From Pseudofabraea citricarpa (taxonomy: Eukaryota; Ascomycota; Leotiomycetes; Helotiales; Dermateaceae), in assembly GCA_029641185.1 (NCBI GenBank), contig JAPWGK010000004.1:1860001-1924000 (forward strand): DNA of 64,000 nt. Reading direction: 5' to 3'. The position numbers and the translations under genes are program-made. Every line of letters starts with the position of its first letter. Position 1 is the stretch's first letter. Below are positions 1 to 9,802 of this stretch, piece by piece. The notes below the pieces were generated by a model, which saw only the letters and a list, made by a program, of their open reading frames with translations, did not search any database and was not told the DNA's origin.

Positions 1-611
1 AGATTGCACTCCCCGACTCGAAATGACAGACGACTAGCACTTCGCCTGTTCGAACCTGTCATATCTTCATACCTGCATCTTGACACTTCAGATTCGCTCT
101 CTCCTATGATACCGAAGGCCGATGCGAGTGATTCGGCATCCGGACGAAATTGTTTCTCGTTGAACAGGCGGGATGAAACACAGAGAGCTGATGGTGTTGC
201 ATAGATCCGTTCCCCACAAACTTCACAGTGGGCCTTCTTTGGGAACTGCACCGCAGGCGATCCGACGTTTCTGTCTGTGCAGATTTTGACGGACTTCATT
301 CGATGTTTTAGAGCCTCACCCGCACTGTTGTGGGCTGTGACTTTGCGAGCATGTGTATGCGCCACGCGGTGTTGCGAAACAACTTAGCCAGGGGCCGAAG
401 CGATCAGCATCGCATCGCATCACTTAGTTTGAACACTTCTTTATCTAGTCTACCTGGCAACCTCGAGAGCGGACGATTGTCTTTGACATTCACGGACAAC
501 CACCAGTCAAGATGAGAATATTGGCTGCATGCGCAATGGCGTGGGTTGCAGCCTGCCGAAACTACTCTTATACAAGTTGTGCTCAAGTGGAGCTCTGGAC
601 TGTGTGGAATG

Positions 612-620
612 AATATATAA
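612..620 (+). promoter_or_regulatory. TATA-like element upstream of hydroxynaphthalene reductase
   Basis: An AATATATAA stretch lies about 115 bp before the ATG at 733, and a pyrimidine-rich leader follows it. The position fits a fungal core promoter. No transcription start is known, so this is inference from sequence and spacing only. The rest of 1-732 shows no convincing gene. Confidence 0.4.
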
Positions 621-732
621 GTCAGGCCTCGCATGATTAAGAAGTTCCTCATTCCACTCTCATCTCATCTACTCTTCTCAACAAGATCAAGACCCTTCTT
701 AAATAATCACATCTTCGAAAGAAACATACAAA

Positions 733-1718
733 ATGGACGCCGCAGCCAACGGAAGTGGAAACGCCAACGGAACATCCAACGGCAATGGAGCAACTCCAGA
801 TATTGCGACTGTCCGTGGTCCTCTAGGGATTGAGTCTGCCAGTCTGAAGGGCAAGGTTGCGCTGGTCACTGGTTCAGGTAGGCGCTTTTGACACCAATGG
901 TGAAACAATTTCTGACAAGAATATAGGACGAGGAATCGGAAAGGAGATGGCACTTGAGCTTGGACGTCGTGGTGCAAAGGTCGTCGTCAACTATGCCAAC
1001 TCTTCAGAAGCTGCCGATGCGGTAGTTGCTGAGATCAAAGCTTCGGGCAGTGATGCCGTCGCCATCCAGGCCAATGTCTCCGTTGTCAAGGATATCATCT
1101 CTCTCTTTTCACAAGCTGTCGCTCACTTCGGCGAGCTCAACATCGTCTGCTCAAACTCTGGTGTCGTTACTTTCGGCCATGTTAAGGATGTCACCGAGGA
1201 AGAGTATGACCGCGTCATGAACATCAACACCAGAGGACAGTTCTTCGTTGCACGAGAGGCACACAAGCACTTGTCAGTTGGTGGAAGACTCATCCTCATG
1301 GGAAGTATCACTGGCCAAGCCAAGGGCGTCCCAATGCACACTGGTAAGTTTCCATTCTCCCTGTTATTTCATTAAATGACACTGACATCTTTCCCTAGTC
1401 TACTCCGGAAGCAAAGGTGCCATTGAGACATTCGTCCGCTGCATGGCCATCGACTTCGGTGACAAGAAAATTACCGTCAACTGCATCGCTCCCGGTGGAA
1501 TCAAGACCGACATGTACCACAAGGTGTGCAGAGAGTACATCCCAGGTGGATCCAAGCTCAGCGACGATGAAGTTGACGAGTATGCCTGCACCTGGTCGCC
1601 GCTTCACCGTGTCGGTCTCCCGATTGATATCGCTCGTGTCGTCTGCTTCCTCGCCTCGCAGGATGGCGAGTGGATTAATGGAAAGGTTATCGGTATTGAT
1701 GGCGGTGCATGTATGTAG
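733..1718 (+). CDS. Hydroxynaphthalene reductase (DHN-melanin SDR)
   Basis: Short-chain dehydrogenase of the fungal tri/tetrahydroxynaphthalene reductase group, which uses NADPH to reduce hydroxynaphthalenes to scytalone or vermelone in DHN-melanin synthesis. Three exons: 733-877, 927-1343, 1399-1718, giving 293 aa. The cofactor loop TGSGRGIGK begins near residue 46 and is split by intron 1. The catalytic YSGSK has Tyr189 and Lys193. The C-terminus ends in the family-typical IGIDGGACM. The regions around [13 protein letters not shown] and [10 protein letters not shown] match 1,3,8-THN reductases as I know them. The Gly/Asn/Ala-rich N-terminus is somewhat longer than usual. It faces a Zn2Cys6 regulator gene (convergent), but no melanin polyketide synthase or scytalone dehydratase is in the window. 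Whether it prefers tri- or tetrahydroxynaphthalene cannot be told. Confidence 0.93.
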
Positions 1719-2876
1719 ATGGATAAATACCCAATGAGGGACTTGACTAGAAAGGCCTAGCTTAGCTTGAGGTGTTTGGTAATAGAATATTATATCCTTG
1801 GGAATCCTCATTTTTGATTTGTGTTTGACGTATGTGTTGGAATGTGGTTCTTTGTTTCTTGATCGGGAGAAGTTCAAATTGTAGTGCTGAATTTCTCTCT
1901 TGCTACAAAGAGACCACCAATCAACACTTTGGGGGTTCCTTCTCCTCGAGAATAAGTATTGCAACCGTCGTATCTTGTCAACTTGCTTCCAACCTCTGGT
2001 TTGTCATTGCACGATACTTGATCATTGCATCTTCTGGGTTTTCCAATCACTGTCCATCTTGATACTCAAGGTCTAGCGAAGTTGCTTTTGTATTTTTCAT
2101 TTTAGGATGGAGATTACAGAGTAGTCTATTTCTTCGGGGATCTTTTCTTTTCTTTTCAAGTATTTTCATTTCATTCACATATTATTCATTGTTCTGTGTC
2201 AATAGTGGTACCTTGACCTCTAGTGAGCACTCTAGAAAATGATGTATATCAAAGATGAGAGATCAATCAGAGTTGGAGTATCATGGTTGATATTGCTGTG
2301 CTAATTAATAATGTCGGATGTTAGATGGGCCTCTGAAGTTCCTCTCTTGAATGGATGAGCACGGGCTTGAATGTCTCCATATTTCTCTCGCTTTGACTCT
2401 GATTGGAACGTGTTTTTTATTATCAGAATGGCTCAGGGGAGTTTTTATATATACATCCGTGGAACTGATCCGTGTGAACCTCCTTCCTCGCCTCTTGTTA
2501 CATTGCTGTACCGACCGGGTGAGACTAGCTGACCCTTTCCCTTTGAACTCCAACTATCTACCTGCCCTTCTTTTTCTGGGATAGACTGCCTCACCCTTCT
2601 TGAATTCTATCTCTACTTGTACACTTTTCTTCAAAGTGACCAGATCCCAGCTGGGCTTGTTATGCTAATAATGCCTTCAGCATATGGATGCTGGTGATAA
2701 CAACTGGGGATATCTGCTGCTGAGAGCATGGTATATCATGGTAATAAATCATGATTTTCGGCTAATTAGTAACTTGAGTGCTCTCAAACGTCTCGATCGA
2801 AATCGCTTGTGATGCTTGACGGAATGATGTTCGTGCTCTTCACCACCGACAGATGGCGGTGAATAAAAGGGATCGT
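1719..2876. other. Intergenic, convergent gene ends
   Basis: This stretch lies between the stop codons of the reductase and the Zn2Cys6 gene. It is AT-rich, with T-rich runs around 2140-2170. I see no gene, repeat or RNA. Confidence 0.5.
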
Positions 2877-4070
2877 TCAGAGCCCGACCTGAAGCTTAGC
2901 CCAATTCGTAGCCTCGTCCCATTCCTTCCCATTCCCAAGGAGGCTCCCAGACAACTCCTCCACAAGTTTCTTTCCAGAGTAATTCGCCCACCAGATATCA
3001 CCCACCTGGTCGAGAAGAACACCCCAGTGCATGAAGATCAGAAGTGCCATAGAATTCCGCTTCCGTAATTGATTCATAAATTCCTCTCCAATCATGACTA
3101 GCCATGGTATACCCATCGTCTTATCCTCCATAAAACACTGGCCAAGGTGCCTGATGGCATGATCGTACACCTGATGCAAAGACTGGTTCTCAGTCGTGAC
3201 AGAGTCATTCAGAGCCAGCAGACGCTTCATCGGAGCTTCCATCCTGGAATCATAAGGGCTGGATTCTTTCTTGTCTTGTATGAGATGTTCAAAAGGGCCA
3301 CGCTCGAGCCATGGCCGGCTGATTTCGACAATCGTCGTGATACCTTTAATAAAGTCGAACAGGAGCGAGATACTTTCCGTCGGCGAAGTTTTGTGAGGGT
3401 CTGTATTAGGAATGAGAGGCGAGACAATGGTGCAAACCATTGTTAATATCGAAGCAGCGAAGATGGCATCACAATTTGAGGGCGTGATCTGGAGCAAAGC
3501 TGTCCGTAAAGCCGGTACCGCATTAGTCTGGTATTGTAGTGCTGTATTGATGTACGGTTCTGCGGACTTGGCATCACTCATCTCACTCGCTATGTGGAGA
3601 GCAGCGAGAGCAAGAATGGACTCCATGAGATATTCGTGCTTGAGTCCTTCCCGAACCACATAGCCTTGGAACACGTCCGAGATATTCGGCTTGAAGCCAC
3701 GATGGGTCGCCGTGCACCAACGATGCATCAGTTCTACATCTCTAACTCTCGACGCTGGTGAAAGAGGCACGTTACTGCAGGCACTCGCACTCGGTTTCGA
3801 CCGCATGCTGGCCTCGACAGAAGATTGCCCTGCACCGGAGACAGTTTTGGCTGATTCGGTTTGGGAAGAAACCGACGAAGGACTCTGGGAATCCGTATTG
3901 GGCACCAGTCGGCTCACCATCTGTGTGGCAGGGGTTGGGTATTCACATTTTGTCCCACGTGTGCCGCAATTGGTGCATGGCGGACCGATCTCATCACACT
4001 TCACACGTCTTTTCTTGCATTGCAGACAGCCATTCCGTGATTTCGTATGAGTCCGCCTTGGTGGTGCCAT
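2877..4070 (-). CDS. Zn2Cys6 transcription factor (Upc2-like architecture)
   Basis: Single-exon gene, 397 aa. The N-terminal binuclear zinc cluster is complete: Cys15, 18, 25, 32, 35 and 42 in CX2CX6CX6CX2CX6C spacing, after a basic start (MAPPRRTHTKSRNG). A Ser/Thr-rich linker runs to about residue 110. The rest is a helical ligand/activation domain containing VELMHRWCTATH, of the type found in fungal sterol-uptake-control (Upc2/Sut-like) factors. The ATG has basic residues directly ahead of the zinc cluster, which is usual. It is convergent with the melanin reductase and divergent from the NAD(P)-binding pseudogene. A role in controlling the adjacent reductase is possible but unproven. Confidence 0.88.
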   Translation of the reverse strand: MAPPRRTHTKSRNGCLQCKKRRVKCDEIGPPCTNCGTRGTKCEYPTPATQMVSRLVPNTDSQSPSSVSSQTESAKTVSGAGQSSVEASMRSKPSASACSNVPLSPASRVRDVELMHRWCTATHRGFKPNISDVFQGYVVREGLKHEYLMESILALAALHIASEMSDAKSAEPYINTALQYQTNAVPALRTALLQITPSNCDAIFAASILTMVCTIVSPLIPNTDPHKTSPTESISLLFDFIKGITTIVEISRPWLERGPFEHLIQDKKESSPYDSRMEAPMKRLLALNDSVTTENQSLHQVYDHAIRHLGQCFMEDKTMGIPWLVMIGEEFMNQLRKRNSMALLIFMHWGVLLDQVGDIWWANYSGKKLVEELSGSLLGNGKEWDEATNWAKLQVGL

Positions 4071-4633
4071 CTCGTCCTGAGAAGGTGTTTACTGTAGAAG
4101 ATGTTGCTGGAACGTCAAGGTAGGAAGCTAAGCTTCAGCTTCGAATGCACAGGCAACTATGGCGGACGGATCGGATTAACGTTTCGCCTGGATCAGCTCG
4201 GACGATCTATCGCCCGCAGAGAAGCTCGCTGCGACTTATATCCTCTCTTCTGGAAAAGTGCGAAATGTGAGGAATGTGGTAAAATAACTTTGGATGTGTA
4301 GACGTGTGGGTGGTGGCTCAGTAAAGCTCGTTCTCGCTGCAGAGCTGTCGTTTTCCGTATCTCGTACTCGCTCCCTGTGATAGATCTGCCCAGTGGCTGG
4401 CACCTTCGTACCGTACGGTAGAACGAGAAACGAGGTACTTTAGCGACAAGGCTGAAATGAATATCAACCCTTTTTGCGTTTTCCACAGCCTACTCTGTCT
4501 TGGCAGATGGGAAGTATAAAAGTTCTCGGCTGCTCCACTTGCCAGAACGACTTTGAACGCTGAAAGCTCGGGGTATGCACATAATTATGCACGGCTTCTA
4601 ATATTGTATAACTTTGTGACCGAGATATGGGCG
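4071..4633. other. Divergent promoter region
   Basis: Intergenic region between the Zn2Cys6 gene (minus) and the NAD(P)-binding pseudogene (plus). No coding pattern or repeat was recognised. Confidence 0.4.
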
Positions 4634-5404
4634 ATGCATTTCTTGGTGCTTGGAGCTACAGGTTTCATATCATATCTTGACCTTGCTCCGCTTATAAATC
4701 TGACTTTCTGTAGGAGGCTGCGGTGGTATTTTCCGTGAAACTGCAGTTCAGCACGGTCATAGCGTAACAATCTTCAGCGCCAACGCTTATAAAATCTCTC
4801 CAAATCTTCAAAAAAAACGAAAAGGTCCAATTAGTCCTCGGGACTTTGGATGATAATGAAGCGGTTAAAAGTGCTTCAGAATGCGGCGCTGGCGCTTTCG
4901 TGTGTTTTGCTGGACCAAACATTTACGAAACTGGATGGGTTTGTCACGTACATATTTTGATTGGTTTCATCAGAGGAGAGGGCTGACTAATGTTTTTAAA
5001 AGCCCATTGCAGAGCATTTCAAATCTTTCATACCTAAGCTGATCCATAATGGAATCAAGAGATTTTTCATTCTCTCTACACCGTCATATTGCGACCCTTC
5101 CGACTCTTTCTCGCTAAAATGGGCCTCCAGAACTACACTTAAAAGGCTATTCAACTCGTCTCGGCATCGGGGAATGAATGGAATGAGTATTTGTATTGCA
5201 TGCTGGGAAATTGAAGAACTAGAATGGACGATTTTTCGGGTCGGGAAACCCACGCATGGCCCGGAAGGAAAAGTGGAAGCAACATATCTGGGAAGTGGGA
5301 AAGATAAAAAATCCATCAGTCGGAAAAGCATCGCTAGATGGATATTGCAAGAAGCGATGGACAATTTCTGTGTAGGGAAAGTTCCTTATATTTGCAACGT
5401 CTGA
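4634..5404 (+). pseudogene. Frameshifted NAD(P)-binding (NmrA/SDR-like) gene
   Basis: Three exons can be recognised: 4634-4661, 4714-4938 and 5003-5404. The first two encode a Rossmann start, MHFLVLGATG joined to GCGGIFRETAVQHGHSVTIF. The last contains FFILSTPSY, EELEWTIFRVG and YLGSGKDK and ends in VPYICNV, typical of small fungal NAD(P)-binding proteins. The frame breaks in exon 2 at a run of eight A (4810-4817): reading on gives TGA at 4842-4844, whereas the frame one base back stays open to the next donor. A part of exon 3 (about 5150-5205) also fits the family poorly. Either the gene is decaying or the A-run is a sequencing error; the weak exon 3 patch makes decay more likely. Confidence 0.7.
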
Positions 5405-5448
5405 TGTTGTTTTACATTTATGATTAAATGGATGAGATAATGTTTAAG

Positions 5449-5570
5449 CAGTCAGGGGAGGTGGTTATCAAGAAAGAAGGCTACTGCTAAGTTGTTCATC
5501 ATGTAAACCACCAGGGGATGTAGTTATCAAGATATCAAGATAGAAGGCTACTGGTGAGTACTCATCACAT
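5449..5570. repeat. Imperfect tandem duplication, unit about 60 bp
   Basis: Two adjacent copies share CAGGGGA, a GTGGTTATCAAGA-like segment, GAAGGCTACTG and TTCATCA. The second has an extra ATCAAGAT. It lies between the pseudogene and the next gene's 3' end and is apparently non-coding. Confidence 0.55.
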
Positions 5571-5866
5571 TTTCAAAAATTTAAAAGAATTTGACGGTCT
5601 TAATTCATTAATACTAGCAGGTTCTCAATAACCATGAATCATGAAAAGGGATGACTAAAACAACCAAACAGCACGCAAGAAAACGCCCAATACTCAACAC
5701 CAGGTATCCGAATCAAGCATCGGAAGAAAAAAAAACTGAAAGTTCCTATTGTCGGCTTTAACCCTGCAAGTTGCTAGAGCTAGCAGTCGGTGGTAAAGTT
5801 GTCAAAATGCAAGTGTTGGCAGGTTTCCGTGAAATTGACTAAAGCCATGGCCAAAATCGAAACCAA

Positions 5867-6510
5867 CTACCACCACGAATCCCCATCGTACTTCCAGTCT
5901 GAAACTGCATCAGATGTCATTGCATCCATGATGTCATTGACATTCTCGCTGTCAGTATCGAACTGAGTCGGATCCAAGGACCGTAAAGATACGTGCTCTC
6001 TCGGACTCACGAAGTACAGAGTGCGTTTTGAGTGATCCGAGTCAAACCTCAAGACTTGCTTTGTCTTGTACATGTCAAGAGCGCTAATCTTGCAGCGCGC
6101 AACCGTTGGGCAGTCACCGTCTCCCAGATCCTCTTCGTCCCGAATAGACTTTGCGATATCGTCAAGTTCGTACCACCCAGCCTCTCTGATACGAAGCATC
6201 CATTGGTATTCGGTCTCCCCCTTGACAGGTTTGCTCTGGATGTATGCAAGTTCTACCTCCTTTTTCTTCAATTCCTCCTCATCCAACAGCATGCCCTGCA
6301 GCTTCTCATTTGCGTTGTTCGTTGATCTGACGAGGCCATCGTTGGACTCTTTGAGCTTTCGAATAACCTTGTTTTGTTTCCTGATCACCTTGGCTTGATG
6401 TAAATTGACCCGATCAAGGCTTTTGATAATTTCTAGTAGCCTGCAGTGACAGTATTAGCATTCTGAACATCAATAAACATAAGAGACCTGATAAAGACTT
6501 ACTGCTCCAT
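5867..6510 (-). CDS. Hypothetical protein with N-terminal coiled coil
   Basis: Predicted as two exons, 6510-6503 and 6440-5867, with a 62-nt intron having GTAAGT and CTGCAG ends; this gives 193 aa. The first exon would hold only ATGGAGCA. I chose this start because the large open frame has no early ATG (it opens at GTG), and the splice yields an in-frame MEQLLEIIKSLDRV. Residues 1-70 are rich in Lys, Glu, Asn and Leu and look like a coiled coil. The middle holds YQWMLRIREAGWYELDD, and the protein ends in an acidic region and WKYDGDSWW. I do not recognise the family. Confidence 0.55.
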
Positions 6511-7880
6511 GGCTGAAAGGGGTTGCGAATGTGGATTGAATGTAATTGAGGATGTGATTGAGGGTCTGTAGTTGCGTAGGAAGAGGTGTGTGGAACTTGT
6601 GTTATTTCGTATGGAAGTGCTTGAAGGATGGAAGCGGTTGAAGGACAGAAGAAAGATGTTGGAAGTTGGAGGAATCTGGGGTTTAAATAATTGGGCAAGA
6701 AGCTAAACAAGCTAGGCGAGCTAGTTGATCAGTCCTTTCCATTGTGCCCATTTAAGACCATCAAGCTAAACAATAGGCTAAGCGAGCCGGTCAATCAGTC
6801 CTTTTCATAATGCCCATTGAAGCTAAACAATAGAAGTGTCACGAACAGTGTCAAAGAAAGGGCGAAGGTGAAAGCATGTCGATTGTTCTCAAGCCTTCGC
6901 TACTATCCCTTTGCTCGCCGGAGCGATATTTAGCTTAAACACGGTCTGCATAGATCAGAAAACCCCTTGATCCTAATATATTATTGGCTCTAATCCTTGG
7001 GACGCTAGATGTCGCACCCGTCGGCGAGCGAAAGGATAAGTACGTGACTATCTAGGGTCACGTGTTTTATGACATTAAGCGAGCTAGTTTGGTAGCCATT
7101 TTCATAATGCCCACTTATCGCTAAATTATACTACCAATGTTCCTGTACCACAGAAACAATTAGGTGGATTTGATTTTTCAATCATGTTATGCTCCTTAAT
7201 CTGCTAGAGCGAGAAAGCAACCACATAAATAAAGTCAATATTTATGTTAAGCGACACGATGATGCCTTCCTGCTCAAGAATAGTCAAGACTTCAAATCAT
7301 ACCATTGAATAAAGTTAACTGAATCTGTAAAACACAGAAAGTTGACCAGGGTATAGCCTAGGGAAAGACCAAATCCAGGAAAGCCTATGATGTGGTTTTG
7401 GAGGCACCGCGTCGATTTCTGCAATGATGGCCAAGATTCCTTGGTACTCTAAAACTTACTAGTGCCTTGAAATTTTGGTTCCATGGATCAATTATGAGCC
7501 TAGTGAATCTTGAATGAGTCACACGCCAATGAAGCACCAAATAAAAACGAGTTTTGTACGGAGTATGCGTTATAGAGTTACCAAACTTTCATGTGATTCT
7601 AAGGCATGAAATTAATTCATCTGAGTATTTCATCTGCCATCGTTTACAGTAGCTCTCTCAATTATAATGGTTCACTAGCGATCCCATAAACTATAAAGAA
7701 TTTAATGTTTTTTGTACTTTCAGAATGAAAAACGCAAAGTATTGTGATACACGGAAATCATGGTCAAGATTATCAACGACGGTTGATAATCCAGTCACCT
7801 CTAATTCAATCACAAAAGCTTTACCCCCTCCGCCCCCTTTCCCCCCTCAGAAAATTCTCATCTTCTCAGTATCGGCTCAT
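6511..7880. other. AT-rich intergenic region with dispersed repeats
   Basis: No convincing gene. It contains three diverged copies of a short repeat (listed separately) and long AT-rich runs between 7140 and 7740. Confidence 0.5.
6703..7126. repeat. Diverged direct repeat, three copies
   Basis: Copies at about 6703-6775, 6763-6835 and 7075-7126 share the order AAGC-GAGCTAGT, then CAGTCC or AGCC, TTTTCATAATGCCCA, then AGCTAAACAAT-like DNA. The first two are nearly tandem and the third lies about 240 bp away. Non-coding; origin unknown, possibly a remnant of a mobile element. Confidence 0.5.
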
Positions 7881-8863
7881 CTACGATGAAGTTTTCCAGC
7901 CCTGTGGAGGCTTGTGCTTGGCCTGGCGTCCCTTTGCCCAATTATGAATAGCGTCAAAATTTCGACATTGTTTTGTGACACCAAAGTTCGCATTGAACGC
8001 TTGCTTCTCCGTATTGTATTTCAGAGACATGACACTCACGTCTGCATGACAGAGAGCTGTTTGCCAGAGATACCCAAAACAATGATCGTCATGTGCCTGA
8101 TGTAGTCGTGCAGGTTCGTTATCATCGTTGAAAGTGCTATTATAGAAGCGGGTCCGCAGACGATTCTGATTTCCATGTCATTAGTAGTTATTCAGAGATG
8201 GTCTTATTGAAATTCTTACTAGGCAATGAAGTTGATGAAAGACTTCTAATATGCCAGCATAACCTTCCTCGCCGCCGTACAGGTGAGCGGTCGCGGCAGG
8301 CATACGTTTCATTTCTTCTTCCGTAATGGCAATAACACCGACATCCAGCAAAGATGACCATGCAGCATCTGTAGTGGGGCTAGATGGTCCAAAAACATCG
8401 GTGGCAGTGCCATCATTGATGTCCACTGAACTTTCGAAAGTACCTATAGTTCTTGTCAAAATCCCCAGTATTTTGAAAACAGGCATCTGGAAAAGACCCG
8501 AATCAGGAAGTTTGACTTACGATCTTCCCACACGATTGGAGGATGAAGAAGCTTATCTGCATTGTAACAATTAGCTCCGAATATCAATATATTCATCTGA
8601 AACTGTATCTTACCATCGAAACATTGCGGTTCTGATCTAGGATGATAATGGAATGTGGTAATCAAAATCATGATGAGGACTTGAAAGGTCACCAAGAGAC
8701 CCCATACCAGCATGTAAGATATCTTTCTTGACGGTGTTGTCCTAACTATGAGCTTTGGCACAAATGTACTTGTCTCGGAAATGCTACCGTCATCATCGAA
8801 GCTCTCCTCGGACTTCAATTTCGACCAGTGAACGGTCTCGCCGCCTACATTGGCCGAAGACAT
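7881..8863 (-). CDS. UstYa/DUF3328-family oxidase (RiPP maturation type)
   Basis: Four exons: 8863-8614, 8556-8521 (only 36 nt), 8443-8220 and 8165-7881; 264 aa. UstYa-family proteins are membrane-anchored oxidases that make the oxidative cross-links of fungal ribosomal cyclic peptides. A cytosolic N-terminus is followed by one membrane segment at about residues 51-71. Both family motifs are present: HQLHC at 165-169, split from the following NRLR by an intron, and HDDHC at 195-199. FDAIHNWAKGRQ lies near the end, as in the family. It is transcribed divergently from the repetitive precursor gene at 9803, with 0.94 kb between the two ATGs. A clear partner of that precursor by position and family; its product is unknown. 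Confidence 0.9.
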
Positions 8864-9802
8864 TTGAACCTGTCACTACAAAAAGAGAACAGTTTGTAGA
8901 AACCGCTTTTTCGGGGGTGATGATTGGAGGGAGGTTGAGATGCAATAAGAATTAGAGAAGACGGGGAGATGGAAGTAAGCCTTTTATTTCAGAAACAGGT
9001 TCGTGAATTTATATCAAGAGGTATAACTGATCCAGGAGCGCGAGCTGGAAATTTCTGGTTGCCTGGATGTAGGTGTCGTGCGCCCTTAGCAAGGATGTTG
9101 CTTATATGCATAGGCTACTCGTAAGAACTACTATCTGCATCCACTTTTGTGAGAAACTTTATATTCACGATATCTCGGTTAATGGAGGTTTCCAGGACAG
9201 GCTATCGGAACTTTGATATTTACTTACATAAGTGGACCTGGAACGATTACTTCCAAGACTTCTTTGAAGCGCTTCCACGTTAATGTCCCGCAAGTGCCCT
9301 GATACCTTTGTCTACATAGGCTATATGTAAATGCCACTTAATTATACGAGGGTTGTGGCTTGAATAGCCTACTTCGATGTTCTCTGTCCTTTGTCGTCTG
9401 CCTGAAATCTTTTTTTGCATAGCGAATTCACAGGTAGCATAGATTTATCTGCATAGGCTATTTGAAGTATGGAGACAACGCAGCAGAGGAAGTGTTATCA
9501 ACAGCAATTCATATTCTTGATTCGATGCTTGTTTAATCTGGCGCTTTCTGCCTCATCGCAAAGAGAGCATCTAGAACGTCTGACAGCGTGATAAGCAGGA
9601 TGTAAAGTGGAATAAATGGCGGGAACAGAATACACGCGAGAGTCTAGACTTAATGAATAAAGAGTATTTGAGCTATCGTATCTCAAGTATAAATCCTGCC
9701 TGTCCTCCTCCAACGAGATTTACAGAAACCACCAATCCACAGTATCATTCAATCCCACTACCATTACTACCTGCGCCATCAACCAAGTTCACTCAGCTCA
9801 TC
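8864..9802. promoter_or_regulatory. Shared divergent promoter of UstYa and RiPP precursor genes
   Basis: This region separates the two divergent genes. It contains CATAGGCTAC at 9109-9118, CATAGGCTAT at 9315-9324, CATAGGCTAT at 9452-9461 and an inverted GTAGGCTATT at 9363-9372. Such clustering suggests a binding site for a common regulator. A GATATAAATT on the minus strand (9006-9015) could serve the UstYa gene. Functional assignment is inference. Confidence 0.5.
9688..9694 (+). promoter_or_regulatory. TATA box of precursor gene
   Basis: TATAAAT stands about 115 bp upstream of the ATG at 9803, at a reasonable distance for a core promoter. No transcript data. Confidence 0.45.
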
